From assembly GCF_000688295.1 (NCBI RefSeq), contig NZ_JHZF01000019.1, forward strand, positions 57,237-121,236: a stretch of 64,000 nucleotides of DNA, read 5' to 3'. This document shows positions 33,112 through 41,479 of this stretch, one piece after another. Both the position numbers and the translations under genes were made by a program. Each line of letters starts with the position of its first letter. Within the stretch, counting starts at the first letter, position 1. The stretch comes from Pseudooceanicola nanhaiensis DSM 18065. GTDB lineage: Bacteria > Pseudomonadota > Alphaproteobacteria > Rhodobacterales > Rhodobacteraceae. The notes beneath the pieces are model-generated. The model saw nothing but the letters and a program-made list of their open reading frames with translations, did not search any database and had not been told where the DNA came from.

Positions 33112-33876
33112 TCAGAACCAGATCGCGCGGACCGGCATCCAGATACCCATGAAGATCATCATCAGGTTTTCCGTCAGCGAAATGAACCCCAGCGGGACGG
33201 AACTGTCACCGCCGACGCAGGCGCATTTCAGCTCTCTCTTGTCGATATAAACAGCCTTGAACACGCTGACAGCGCCGACCGTGCCGATAAACAGGGCGAC
33301 AGGCGCCGAGAGCCACAGCAGCGCGCCGGCAGTCATCAGGACACCTGCCAACGCTTCGCCGAACGGGTAGACCTTGCCGTATCGCACCCATTTGCGCGCC
33401 AGCAGATCGTAGTTGAGGAACATCGTCGAAAACCCTTCGACATCCTGCAATTTCTGGATCGCGAGAATGGTCATGGACAGCGAAATGAACCATTCGAACC
33501 CCCGCAAGGTAAGGACCGACCCGTACTGGTGCCAAGACAGGCCCAATGCCAACAGCGCGGCAACGGAAAAGATCGCGATGACCGGCTGGTAGGTCGTGTC
33601 GCTTTGCTCTTCCTCGGGTGGGTCAATGTCGAAAAACACCCTGAGATCGTCGTAACCGCCGATCCGTTCGTCCCCGATGAAAGTCTGCGGCGTCGTCTCG
33701 ACCCCGTGCTTCTCCATGAAAGCATCGGTGTCTTCACGGGTGTCAAGCGGATGGTCTTCCACCTCGAAGCCTTGCCGCTCCAGCAGGTCTTTCGATTTCA
33801 GACCGTAGGGGCAGACATGGCCCGGCATGACCATGCGATAAAGCTGCGCGGATTTACTGTCTGTGTCGCGGGGCAT
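33112..33876 (-). CDS. Glutaredoxin-like domain fused to a MauE/DoxX-type membrane domain
   Basis: The 254-residue protein has an N-terminal glutaredoxin fold (MVMPGHVCPYGLKSKDLLE, then TTPQTFIGDERIGGYDDL, residues about 14-75) fused to a four-helix MauE-like domain (from about residue 95) with a second cysteine pair CACVGGDSS between the last helices. Both parts are redox proteins: the glutaredoxin would reduce a thiol, the MauE domain a membrane partner. The pair may pass electrons across the membrane. It follows the DUF305 gene by 12 bases. Confidence 0.82.
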   Translation of the reverse strand: MPRDTDSKSAQLYRMVMPGHVCPYGLKSKDLLERQGFEVEDHPLDTREDTDAFMEKHGVETTPQTFIGDERIGGYDDLRVFFDIDPPEEEQSDTTYQPVIAIFSVAALLALGLSWHQYGSVLTLRGFEWFISLSMTILAIQKLQDVEGFSTMFLNYDLLARKWVRYGKVYPFGEALAGVLMTAGALLWLSAPVALFIGTVGAVSVFKAVYIDKRELKCACVGGDSSVPLGFISLTENLMMIFMGIWMPVRAIWF

Positions 33877-33888
33877 GTCCTTTCCTCC

Positions 33889-34725
33889 TTATCCGCTGCA
33901 CGTAAGTTGACCACGGAACCCGGCTTCGTAGTCGGTTCCCGCGCTGACGATCAGATCGGTCAGGTCACCGTTCGTCTCTGCGATCTCGGCCGACAGCGGG
34001 CCTTCAGAAAATGCATTTTCGCCCTGCGCATTCAGGCGCACCAGATCACCGCTGATCTTCATTGCGGCGGCAGACCCTTCGCCGGTTTCACCAGTCACCA
34101 GTACAGCCGGACTGTCCGAGGTGTAAGCAAAGCGGCAATTTCCGCCATTCGGGAACACCGCAGCGATTTCGTCTTCCGTCAGAAACTCAGGATCGACCTT
34201 CGACACGACCTCCGTTTGAAGCGCCTGTTGCGCATCCACAACCTGCGCCGGCGTTTCGCTTCGCGTGGCCGATGCTTCGCCGTTTGCTCCAATGTCAGCA
34301 ATAAGGTAGCGCATTTCGGCGATTTCCTTGTCCTGCGCATAGATAATGTCGTCTGCGAGCCCCCGGACGCGCGGGTCGGTGATCTCGGCACGAGTCGACG
34401 TCATGATGGCGATCGAGTGGTGCGGGATCATGGCGCGCATGTAGGACCTGTCCTGCACCGTGAATTGCCCGCGAACCAGCCAGAGGCTCGCCGCGAAAAG
34501 GACTATTGCGCCAACGAAAATCGCGATGTTGGCTTTGGTGTTCTGATACATGGACAACATGTACGCCAACATGATCACGGCCATGGTCGCCCCCATCAGG
34601 ATGGCCATGTAAAGGCGTGTCTCCGAAAAGAAGATATGGCCCCAAAGATAGGTGTTCAGGTACATCAGAACGAACATGACCACGGTCGATGTTCCGATCA
34701 TCATAAAGAATCGTGAGTAGTGCAT
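33889..34725 (-). CDS. Membrane-anchored DUF305 family protein
   Basis: The 278-residue protein has three or four transmembrane helices in its first 110 residues (with Met-rich stretches such as YMLSMYQNTKAN) and then a DUF305 region (YMRAMIPHHSIAIMTSTRA, with the paired His) and a C-terminal periplasmic extension of about 100 residues containing a GNCRFAY cysteine. DUF305 proteins are ferritin-like metal-associated proteins frequent in copper loci. It starts a two-gene minus-strand operon with the glutaredoxin-MauE fusion behind a CueR-like site. Confidence 0.85.
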   Translation of the reverse strand: MHYSRFFMMIGTSTVVMFVLMYLNTYLWGHIFFSETRLYMAILMGATMAVIMLAYMLSMYQNTKANIAIFVGAIVLFAASLWLVRGQFTVQDRSYMRAMIPHHSIAIMTSTRAEITDPRVRGLADDIIYAQDKEIAEMRYLIADIGANGEASATRSETPAQVVDAQQALQTEVVSKVDPEFLTEDEIAAVFPNGGNCRFAYTSDSPAVLVTGETGEGSAAAMKISGDLVRLNAQGENAFSEGPLSAEIAETNGDLTDLIVSAGTDYEAGFRGQLTCSG

Positions 34726-34756
34726 TTCCAGTCACCTCCTTGCAGTTCTCTGTAAA

Positions 34757-34787
34757 ACAACAACATTCCAGCGCTGGAGAGTTCCAA
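34757..34787 (-). promoter_or_regulatory. Possible CueR-type promoter before the DUF305-glutaredoxin-MauE operon
   Basis: On the minus strand TTGGAA (34787-34782) precedes a spacer containing the palindrome CTCTCCAGCGCTGGAATG (34781-34764). The -10 region (TGTTGT) is poor, so this is a weaker candidate than the other CueR sites. Confidence 0.45.
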
Positions 34788-34904
34788 AAGCACGAATTTT
34801 CGTAGTTTCAAGGCAACAAAGGCGCGTCGTTTGCCCCGGTTCACGGCTTCTTTTCTTTGCCCCTGACGCGCACTGAATTTTCATGGGTCCGAGGAGATCG
34901 CGCC

Positions 34905-35486
34905 ATGCAGAATTTCACGAGACGAGAATTGATTTGTGCCGGAGCGATGGGTTGCTTTCTGCCCACAACTGCCTGGGCCCACAAAGTCAAATTGCCCGAA
35001 CGGTTCGAACCACAATTGGTAAACACCCGTCGTGGTGACTGGGTTAAAGGCGATGTCCACGTCGTTCCCGACGATTTTTTCCTTTATTTCATGCTCGAGG
35101 ACGGGATGGCGATCCGCTACGGGGTCGGGGTAGGGCGCAAAGGTTTGTACGAACCCGGAGAGTTCACGGTAGCGCGCAAGGCCAAATGGCCATGGTGGCG
35201 GCCAACGAACGCCATGATCCGGCGCGAGCCACGCAAATACGCAAAGTACAAGGATGGACTGAAAGGCGGGCCAAACAACCCGCTCGGGGCCCGCGCGCTC
35301 TATCTCTACGATGCCGAGGGACGCGATACCTATCTTCGCATTCATGGAACGAACGCCCCGGAGACAATTGGGTCTGCCGTGTCGAATGGATGCGCGCGGT
35401 TGACGAATGAACATGTGAAGGATCTGTACGAACGCGTTGAAATCGGCGCCCGCGTCTTCCTGTATCCCAAAGTGACAACGGCGTGA
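34905..35486 (+). CDS. L,D-transpeptidase, Tat-exported (copy 2)
   Basis: About 193 residues, starting at the ATG at 34905 with GAGGAG eight bases upstream. The signal TRRELICAGAMGC is Tat-like and ends near WAH-K. The YkuD domain contains YLRIHGTNAPETIGSA and the active site VSNGCARL. The fold is unlike copy 1 in its middle (MAIRYGVGVGRKGLYEPGEF) and like copies 3 and 4 there, so the copies form two groups. It is followed after about 90 bases by the second multicopper oxidase gene. Confidence 0.9.
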   Translation: MQNFTRRELICAGAMGCFLPTTAWAHKVKLPERFEPQLVNTRRGDWVKGDVHVVPDDFFLYFMLEDGMAIRYGVGVGRKGLYEPGEFTVARKAKWPWWRPTNAMIRREPRKYAKYKDGLKGGPNNPLGARALYLYDAEGRDTYLRIHGTNAPETIGSAVSNGCARLTNEHVKDLYERVEIGARVFLYPKVTTA

Positions 35487-35578
35487 GGAGTGTTCTGTCG
35501 CCTTGAAGTTCCTCTTCCGGAAATGGCACAAGTGCGGCAGTTGGCGAAAGCCAGTCTATCATTCATGAGGTGACGGAA

Positions 35579-36874
35579 TTGTCTTTGAGCCGGAGGTCTT
35601 TCCTTGGCGGGATGACCGTTGCGCTGGCTGGTACCCGCTTGCCAGCAGCGACACACGAGTTGATCCTCGCGCCCCAATCGATCAAGGCGCACCTTGCTGG
35701 GTACGACGTGTCGATGTTGGGCTTCAACGGTGGTCTGCCGGGCCCAGAAGTCAGAATGCGACAAGGACAAACCGCCCGCATTACCCTCGATAACCGATTG
35801 GAGGAGGGCGCTCTCGTGCACTGGCATGGGTTGCGGGTTCCAAATCGGATGGATGGTGTCAACGTCCTCACTCAGGATGTGGTCATTCCGGGCGACTCGT
35901 ATCGTTATCAATTCGGCGTCCCGGATGCCGGCACGTATTGGTATCACTCGCATTACCTGTCTTACGATCAGGTCAGCCGCGGTCTTTTCGGCGCCTTCAT
36001 CGTCGAGGAGCAAAATGCGCCGGCTGTCGACCATGACATCGTTGTTCAGTTCTTCGATGTCTTGCTGGATCAGTCCGGGCAGTACGACGAAGCGTTCAAC
36101 CCGGCCCACTTCGCAACCGAGGGCCGTATCGGCAATACGGTCACGGCACTTGTTTTCAATGGAACCGGCAAGACTGTGAAACGAGGCGACCGTCTGCGAC
36201 TGCGTCTCATAAATCCCTCTATCGACAGGGTGTACCGTGTCGGCCTGGATGGTTTGATAGGCAAGATCGTTGCACTGGATGGCATGCCTCTGGCGCATCC
36301 TCGGACGCTCGAACCGATCCTTCTCGCTCCGGGGCAAAGATGCGATGTGATTGGTGATGCGACCGGGCCTATTAGATTCGACGACAGCTTTGGAGAACAG
36401 ACGTTGAGCCTTGGCGAAATCGCTGTTTCCGGTTCCCGTGAGCCCGCGAAAGCGCCCATCACCGCATTGCCCGCCAACCGAATGCCCGCCCCGAAAGACC
36501 CCGGCCAAACCGCGGAGCTGGTGCTCCAGGGAGGTGCGGGAAGCGCGTCCCACAACGGCACAGGGACATGGGCGCTCAATGACGTATCCGGCCTGCCTCG
36601 AAGGCCTTTCCTATCCGCCGCGCAGGGGACGACCGCGCGCATTTCGATCCGCAACGAAACCGGGTTCCCACACGTCATGCATCTGCATGGCCACCATTTC
36701 TGGGAACTCGATGCGGCGGGTGAAGCCGGTCCATACCGGGACTCGACCTATCTGGATACCGGCGAGACGCGGGATATTCTCGTCGTCCTGGACAATCCGG
36801 GATCGTGGATGCTGCATTGCCACATGTTGAGCCACCAAGCCGACGGTATGGCAACGTGGATCAGAGTCGGCTGA
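35579..36874 (+). CDS. Multicopper oxidase, Tat-exported (copy 2)
   Basis: About 431 residues with a Tat signal (SRRSFLGGMTVALAG) and the four copper motifs VHWHGLRVPN, YWYHSHYLSYD, FPHVMHLHGHHF and LHCHMLSHQADGM. Compared with copy 1 (27167) it is a little shorter and clearly divergent, so it is not a recent duplicate. The TTG at 35579 is preferred because AGGTG lies seven bases upstream; a GTG at 35570 would overlap that ribosome-binding site. It should oxidise Cu(I) or similar substrates in the periplasm. DsbB follows after 113 bases. Confidence 0.92.
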   Translation: MSLSRRSFLGGMTVALAGTRLPAATHELILAPQSIKAHLAGYDVSMLGFNGGLPGPEVRMRQGQTARITLDNRLEEGALVHWHGLRVPNRMDGVNVLTQDVVIPGDSYRYQFGVPDAGTYWYHSHYLSYDQVSRGLFGAFIVEEQNAPAVDHDIVVQFFDVLLDQSGQYDEAFNPAHFATEGRIGNTVTALVFNGTGKTVKRGDRLRLRLINPSIDRVYRVGLDGLIGKIVALDGMPLAHPRTLEPILLAPGQRCDVIGDATGPIRFDDSFGEQTLSLGEIAVSGSREPAKAPITALPANRMPAPKDPGQTAELVLQGGAGSASHNGTGTWALNDVSGLPRRPFLSAAQGTTARISIRNETGFPHVMHLHGHHFWELDAAGEAGPYRDSTYLDTGETRDILVVLDNPGSWMLHCHMLSHQADGMATWIRVG

Positions 36875-36885
36875 GGGTCGAGACG

Positions 36886-36901
36886 GATACATACCGTTAC
36901 A
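36886..36901 (+). promoter_or_regulatory. Direct-repeat box GATACA-N4-GTTACA before dsbB
   Basis: GATACA-TACC-GTTACA lies 87 bases before the dsbB start, in the same orientation as the boxes at 14543 and 24098. It suggests that the dsbB-L,D-transpeptidase pair belongs to the same regulon. Confidence 0.55.
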
Positions 36902-36987
36902 AATCTCTGAATGATAACAGGCCTTTCGCCGTTTACGTAACCTGACAAGCGAGAAACAGGTCCATCGACTGCCAATGGGAGCGTTCA

Positions 36988-37500
36988 TTGACCCTGACAC
37001 CAAAATCTCTCGGCATGACTGCGGCGGCAGGATCAGCCGCCTTGCTGTTGGGGGCCTTCGTTTTCCAGGCTCTTGGGTACGCGCCGTGCGCAATGTGCAT
37101 CTGGCAACGCTACCCACACGCAATCGCCATTGGAATGGGCGCTCTGTTGCTCTTTGCTCTGCCGATTTTGCCAATCCTGATAATCGGTGCCCTGTCGGTA
37201 CTCAGCACATCCGCGTTGGGAGTGTTTCATACCGGTGTCGAGCGCGGCTGGTGGGAGGGACCGACTTCTTGCACGGGATCCGGCCTCGATGTTTCCCAAA
37301 TGTCGGTATCGGAATTGCTGCCCTCTGCCAGTTCAAATACGTCCAATCTTGTTCTGTGCAGTGAGGTTGTCTGGGAATTTCTGACGTTGTCCATGGCCAG
37401 TTGGAACGCGATCCTAAGCGGTGTCCTTGCTTGCCTCTGGTTGGTCGCGATCGCAAGACATCAAAAGGTTCGGTGGCATGGGGTCGCGGACGTTTCTTGA
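36988..37500 (+). CDS. DsbB-like disulfide bond formation protein (copy 1)
   Basis: The 170-residue protein has four transmembrane helices and the two periplasmic cysteine pairs of DsbB: APCAMCIWQRYPHA in the first loop, and TSCTGSG with LVLCSEV in the second. It re-oxidises DsbA-type proteins using quinones. The TTG start has GGGAG six bases upstream. It lies 42 bases before the third L,D-transpeptidase gene on the same strand. A second DsbB is encoded at 58073. Confidence 0.88.
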   Translation: MTLTPKSLGMTAAAGSAALLLGAFVFQALGYAPCAMCIWQRYPHAIAIGMGALLLFALPILPILIIGALSVLSTSALGVFHTGVERGWWEGPTSCTGSGLDVSQMSVSELLPSASSNTSNLVLCSEVVWEFLTLSMASWNAILSGVLACLWLVAIARHQKVRWHGVADVS

Positions 37501-37542
37501 ATCGTCCCGCATTCATCGAAAACAAACAAAGGGCTTCGCTTC

Positions 37543-38208
37543 ATGGTTACAAGACGACACTTCCTTGCACTTTCCGGCTCGCTGTTTTCAGCGTCTCTGA
37601 GTTCGCCAGCATTCGCTAAGACCTGGCCGTCAACAGCCGAAAAAGCAGCTTGGGATGCGCAGATCACGCCCGCCAACTATGACCCGGCAACAACCAACCC
37701 ATGGGGGCTGCATCCCAGGCTGCTGCCGCAACGCGTTTTGGCGAATGACGGTTTGCGCCCGGGTGACATTCACGTCGATGCGATCGCGCGCTATCTGTAC
37801 CATATCGAGGAAGGTGGCACCGCGATGCGATACGGGGTGGCGATTGCCAAGGGCGATCTCTATGAACCCGGCACCTATACGATCCGCCGAAAGGTCGAAT
37901 GGCCGCACTGGACGCCAACGCAGTCAATGATCGAACGCGATCCGGAGGCTTACGAGCGGTTTGCCGACGGTATGGAGCCCGGCCCCAACAATGCCTTGGG
38001 CAGCAGGGCTTTGTATCTATTCGTCGGAGATCGGGATACGTACCTTCGAATTCACGGAACGCCGAGCCCTCGCAGCATTGGCGGCCGGGCCAGTTCGGGA
38101 TGCGTGCGCATGGTGATGGCCCACATCAATGATCTCTATCCGAATGTCGCTGTCGGATCGACGGCGTTCCTTTACTCGGCCGAAGACAGCGTTACCGCTC
38201 GAAGCTAA
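37543..38208 (+). CDS. L,D-transpeptidase, exported (copy 3)
   Basis: The 221-residue protein has a signal beginning TRRHFLALSG (Tat-like) and ending AFAK, an N-terminal extension NPWGLHPRLLPQ, and a YkuD domain with YLRIHGTPSPRSIGG and the active site RASSGCVRMV. It is very similar along its whole length to copy 4 at 46996, with about four in five residues the same by eye, so the two arose by a fairly recent duplication. Copy 3 is placed behind dsbB and a two-component-type box, copy 4 behind a second type of MerR box. Confidence 0.92.
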   Translation: MVTRRHFLALSGSLFSASLSSPAFAKTWPSTAEKAAWDAQITPANYDPATTNPWGLHPRLLPQRVLANDGLRPGDIHVDAIARYLYHIEEGGTAMRYGVAIAKGDLYEPGTYTIRRKVEWPHWTPTQSMIERDPEAYERFADGMEPGPNNALGSRALYLFVGDRDTYLRIHGTPSPRSIGGRASSGCVRMVMAHINDLYPNVAVGSTAFLYSAEDSVTARS

Positions 38209-38284
38209 CCTATTGCATCTTTGGCTCACACGCCGAGGACTGCGTCGTGCAGGGACATCTTCCAATGAATTGTTGGACGAACAC

Positions 38285-38914
38285 TCACGGCTGTGTCGCA
38301 AGTGAACTTTCGAACTGTGCGATCGCTACGGATTTGTCGTCCTCATCGTTCTCGAACAGCTTTGTGGTTCGCACGCCCGGCAACTTGCCAAAATCCGCCA
38401 TCAGGCGCTTTGGAAAAAATGTGCGTCCGATGGATTCAAATCCTGGTAATTGTCTGAGTACCGCGGAGGTACTGGCACTACAAAAACCGGAAGCGGCTGG
38501 GCCGCTGGCAATTGCAAGGCGCAAAGCCTGCTCCGCGACTTCGGGAGACACATCGATCTCTTGTATGACGACATGGTAGGTCTCGCGAGCATGAGCCCGC
38601 GCATAAAAATCGGCCACTTGTGGAGTAATGCCATAAAGCACATCTCCCCGTTCCGGTACAGCGCTCAGCCGGACCGTTCCTGCCGGATCGAAGATAACAC
38701 GCTGCGACCCATTAATCATGACGCTGCTATGCGCACCCGCCCCGGACCTGTTGTTGATCATGGTGTACAACGTCAGCGCGGCCGGTCCATCGTGACGGTA
38801 GGATGCGCTACTGATGACTTCGGCTGAAGCATCCGGGCGCATGTCGTTTCCTGCACCGCACCCCGCCAAAATTACCAAGGTTAGAACTGAGAAAATGCGG
38901 TTCAAAAAGAGCAC
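38285..38914 (-). CDS. Putative lipoprotein with an HxxxN/Cys region resembling papain-like fold proteins
   Basis: About 209 residues, starting at a GTG (38914) with a perfect GGAGG seven bases upstream; the signal ends in a lipobox (LVILAGC). The mature part contains GAHSSVMINGSQRVIFDPAG, RGDVLYGITPQVADFYARAH and ASGPAASGFCSASTSAVL. A His near the start and a Cys in the C-terminal part are placed as in permuted papain-like folds, but this is a weak inference. No family was recognised. It is oriented against the neighbouring genes. Confidence 0.7.
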   Translation of the reverse strand: MLFLNRIFSVLTLVILAGCGAGNDMRPDASAEVISSASYRHDGPAALTLYTMINNRSGAGAHSSVMINGSQRVIFDPAGTVRLSAVPERGDVLYGITPQVADFYARAHARETYHVVIQEIDVSPEVAEQALRLAIASGPAASGFCSASTSAVLRQLPGFESIGRTFFPKRLMADFGKLPGVRTTKLFENDEDDKSVAIAQFESSLATQP

Positions 38915-38932
38915 CCTGCAGCCTCCTGCCAT

Positions 38933-39239
38933 GGGTTGAATGATTGAATTTTCGGGATATTCAGGGCCTCTAGCAATCTCGACATCAACTCTTCCGGATT
39001 TCACCTCTACCGAAACATGGGTTCGGTTTCGGTTGGTATACGGATCCTCGACACCTTTTTTTCTGGATATCGCATGTTTCAGATGAAGAGGAGCGTTCGC
39101 CCCGAATTGATTTGTCGCAATTTGTAACAGACCCCGCCTTTGTGACCTCGCGATACAAAACACCGGCTCGCGTGGCATTCCGCATCTGCAGGTGCCCCCC
39201 ATATGCTGGGTATCGCAACACTGACACGAGGTGATCGAA
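38933..39239. other. Divergent intergenic region without a gene
   Basis: About 300 bases separate the putative lipoprotein from the Met-rich EF-hand gene. They hold the direct-repeat box at 39113-39128 and several AT-rich segments that could be promoters. I see no coding frame with family signals on either strand. Confidence 0.5.
39113..39128 (-). promoter_or_regulatory. Direct-repeat box (GTTACA-N4-GCGACA, minus orientation)
   Basis: TGTCGC-AATT-TGTAAC on the plus strand is the reverse of GTTACA-AATT-GCGACA. It is a weaker copy of the GnTACA-N4-GnTACA element and lies between the lipoprotein and Met-rich EF-hand genes; either could be its target. Confidence 0.45.
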
Positions 39240-39848
39240 ATGAAACGCAACACTTTACTCGCTGCAATGACCCTGGCTGCAACCGCCCTTGGCGGTGCCG
39301 CATTCGCGGACGCCAACCACGGGCGTGGGGGACAATTTGGCGCCCAGAGCGGACCAGGCATGATGCAGAACGGTGGTCCCGGTATGATGGGGAACATGGG
39401 CGGAATGATGGACATGATGAAGCGCATGCACGGAAACATGATGGGCGCAGGCATGATGGGCGCAGGCATGGGCAGTGGTATGATGAGCCCAGGCATGGCT
39501 GGCGGCATGATGCAAATGTTCGACACTGATGGAGACGGCACAACGACGCCGGAAGAAATGCGCACGCAGCTGCAGGCCAAGCTTTCCGAGTTTGACAGCG
39601 ACGGGGATGGAAGCCTCTCGATTACCGAGTTTGAAGCTCTCCACAGCGCGATGATCCGCGAAATGATGGTGGATCGCTTCCAACACCTCGATGCCGATGG
39701 CGACGGCGCGGTGACGCCGGAAGAGATGGCCGCTCCTGCCGATAGGATGGAGCGGATGCAGATGATGCGGTCGAATATGGCAGATGCGCCTGCGCGGCCT
39801 GGCAACGGTCAGGGCATGGGCAACGGCTCCATGATGCAGGACAACTGA
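39240..39848 (+). CDS. Exported Met-rich protein with three EF-hand motifs
   Basis: The 202-residue protein has a signal peptide (ending AFA-D), a region at about residues 38-92 with roughly 21 methionines in MMGN, GGMMD, GAGMM and SGMM units, three calcium-type EF-hand loops (DTDGDGTTTPEE, DSDGDGSLSITE, DADGDGAVTPEE) and a second short Met cluster at the C-terminus. The Met-rich part is a probable Cu(I)-binding sponge; the EF-hands probably bind calcium. The start at 39240 has GAGGTG eight bases upstream. A DUF302 protein is encoded 140 bases downstream. Confidence 0.85.
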   Translation: MKRNTLLAAMTLAATALGGAAFADANHGRGGQFGAQSGPGMMQNGGPGMMGNMGGMMDMMKRMHGNMMGAGMMGAGMGSGMMSPGMAGGMMQMFDTDGDGTTTPEEMRTQLQAKLSEFDSDGDGSLSITEFEALHSAMIREMMVDRFQHLDADGDGAVTPEEMAAPADRMERMQMMRSNMADAPARPGNGQGMGNGSMMQDN

Positions 39849-39854
39849 GCCAAT

Positions 39855-39879
39855 GGGTGCCGGTTTTTTTCCGGCACCC
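39855..39879 (+). terminator. Strong hairpin after the Met-rich EF-hand gene
   Basis: GGGTGCCGG (39855-39863) pairs perfectly with CCGGCACCC (39871-39879) around a loop of seven T residues. The T tract is in the loop rather than after the stem, so its efficiency as an intrinsic terminator is uncertain. Confidence 0.55.
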
Positions 39880-39988
39880 GTCCTCACAACCCCAAAACCA
39901 TTCGCGGTCGGGACATTGAACCGAACCGCGACCTGAACCGTTTAGCCTCGGTATGCCAACAAATAGAGACACGGAAAGGAAAATTCCC

Positions 39989-40375
39989 ATGGCCTATACC
40001 TATGATCGCGTCCTGAAAGACACCAAAATCGATGACGCAGAGATGCGTGTTCGGGATGCTTTGGCAGACAAGGGCTTCGGCGTTCTGACTGAGATTGACG
40101 TCAAAGCGACGATGAAAAAGAAACTTGATGCGGACATGCCGCCTTACCGCATCTTGGGGGCCTGTAATCCGGGCATGGCGCACAAAGCCATCGAGATCGA
40201 GCCTCGCATCGGTGCGATGCTTCCCTGCAATGTTATCCTGCGGCAACTGGACGGCGACACCGAGGTCAGCGCGGTCGATCCTGTCGCTTCGATGCAGGCG
40301 GTGCAGAACCAAGACCTGGACGCGGTCGCCGGCGAAGTCCGCGATCTCCTTCGGGACGCCCTCGACACCGCGTGA
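39989..40375 (+). CDS. DUF302 domain protein
   Basis: The 128-residue protein matches the small DUF302 fold: an N-terminal strand-helix region and ILGACNPGMAHKAIEIEPRI followed by MLPCNVILRQ, the conserved core with two cysteines. The family is widespread in copper, sulfur and cytochrome loci and its function is unknown; heme or metal binding has been suggested for members. The start at 39989 has AAGGAAA upstream; an ATG at 39953 is in frame but has no ribosome-binding site. Confidence 0.85.
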   Translation: MAYTYDRVLKDTKIDDAEMRVRDALADKGFGVLTEIDVKATMKKKLDADMPPYRILGACNPGMAHKAIEIEPRIGAMLPCNVILRQLDGDTEVSAVDPVASMQAVQNQDLDAVAGEVRDLLRDALDTA

Positions 40376-40480
40376 TGGCGGGATGGGCGTTGGATGCCCT
40401 GTCGCAGATCGAGCGCCTTTAGCGGTGCTCGATCAATGCCATCTAATCCCCACGTAAATTCCTGATGAGGAACTCACCCA

Positions 40481-41401
40481 GTGCTGCCAGCGGGATTGCC
40501 ATTTCCGGATATTGGAACCGACCTCTTCTCCTTCGACATCGGGGGGGTCACATTCGCACTCCGCTGGTACGCGCTAGCCTATATCTTCGGTATCCTGATT
40601 GGCTGGCGCATTTGTTCGAGTGCCATAAGCCGTCCCGCGCTCTGGACGTCAGCTGGACCGCCGCTTGACCGAACGCAGATCGAAGATCTTCTGACGTGGA
40701 TCATCATCGGCGTGATTGCTGGTGGTCGCCTGGGCTTTGTACTGTTCTACCAGCCCGCATATTATCTCGCCAATCCCTTGGAAATTCTGATGGTCTGGCA
40801 AGGCGGCATGTCTTTCCACGGGGGGTTCGCGGGAGTTGTCATCGCGGCCTTGCTGTTCTGCCTTAGACAGAACGCGTCATTGCTCAGCACTGGCGACTTG
40901 CTGGCTTTGGCAACACCACCAGGCTTGTTTCTTGGAAGGCTGGCGAACTTCACCAACAATGAGTTGTGGGGGCGTCCAACGGACGTTCCCTGGGCGGTGA
41001 TCTTTCCCGGCGAAGTCGCGCAGGCCTGCCCAGGGGTTAGCGGCCTCTGCGCCCGACACCCGTCCCAGCTGTACGAGGCGGTATTGGAGGGGCTCATTCT
41101 TGGAATACTGCTCATTTATCTCGCTTGGGGCCGGGGCTGGCTGAAAATGCCCGGTGCCTTGGCTGGCGTGTTTCTGACCGGCTATGGTCTTGCCCGAAGT
41201 TTCGTCGAGATGTTCCGGCAACCGGACCAACAATTTGTGACGGCGGACAACCCGATCGGCCATGCGCTTCATTTTGGTGAGTGGGGTTTGACCATGGGCC
41301 AGTTGCTCTCCATGCCAATGGCGCTGGTCGGGCTGGCGTTGATCGTGTTCGCCCGGCGGGAACGGGGCCGGACAGCGCCACCCCGCAGAGCCGCAATGTA
41401 A
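40481..41401 (+). CDS. lgt: Prolipoprotein diacylglyceryl transferase Lgt
   Basis: The 306-residue protein is a seven-helix membrane enzyme with the Lgt signature region [33 protein letters not shown] and [13 protein letters not shown], and the [12 protein letters not shown] loop. It transfers diacylglycerol to the lipobox cysteine, the first step of lipoprotein maturation. The start is a GTG. Together with lspA and lnt at 51.6-53.7 kb this gives the island a full set of lipoprotein-maturation enzymes. The copB gene starts 79 bases downstream, beyond a CueR-type promoter. Confidence 0.95.
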   Translation: MLPAGLPFPDIGTDLFSFDIGGVTFALRWYALAYIFGILIGWRICSSAISRPALWTSAGPPLDRTQIEDLLTWIIIGVIAGGRLGFVLFYQPAYYLANPLEILMVWQGGMSFHGGFAGVVIAALLFCLRQNASLLSTGDLLALATPPGLFLGRLANFTNNELWGRPTDVPWAVIFPGEVAQACPGVSGLCARHPSQLYEAVLEGLILGILLIYLAWGRGWLKMPGALAGVFLTGYGLARSFVEMFRQPDQQFVTADNPIGHALHFGEWGLTMGQLLSMPMALVGLALIVFARRERGRTAPPRRAAM

Positions 41402-41419
41402 TCGCCGTACTGATCTCTC

Positions 41420-41450
41420 TTGACCCTCCCGCGGATGGAAGCCCTAGGCA
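41420..41450 (+). promoter_or_regulatory. CueR-type promoter of the copB-like ATPase
   Basis: TTGACC (41420-41425), 19-base spacer with CTCCCGCGGATGGAAG, TAGGCA (41445-41450), 30 bases before the ATG. The palindrome is less perfect than at copA. Confidence 0.7.
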
Positions 41451-41479
41451 AGAGAAGCATTCTCGGAAAGGACCGCAAA

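Noticed and set aside
33529..34716. 395-residue plus-strand frame opposite the DUF305 and glutaredoxin genes
   Set aside because: No ribosome-binding site or family motif; it mirrors two well-supported minus-strand genes in GC-rich DNA.
35502..35528. TTGAAG followed by TTCCTCTTCCGGAAATGG as a CueR-type promoter before multicopper oxidase copy 2
   Set aside because: The arms are six rather than seven bases apart and no -10 is convincing, so it was not listed.
35342..36553. 403-residue minus-strand frame opposite multicopper oxidase copy 2
   Set aside because: The opposite strand has all four copper motifs; this frame has no family signal.
38915..39805. Long minus-strand frame extending the lipoprotein gene upstream, about 300 extra residues
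   Set aside because: It lies antisense to the Met-rich EF-hand gene and is Met/Pro/Ser low-complexity. A GTG with a perfect GGAGG at 38914 gives a normal lipoprotein signal, so the extension is a shadow.
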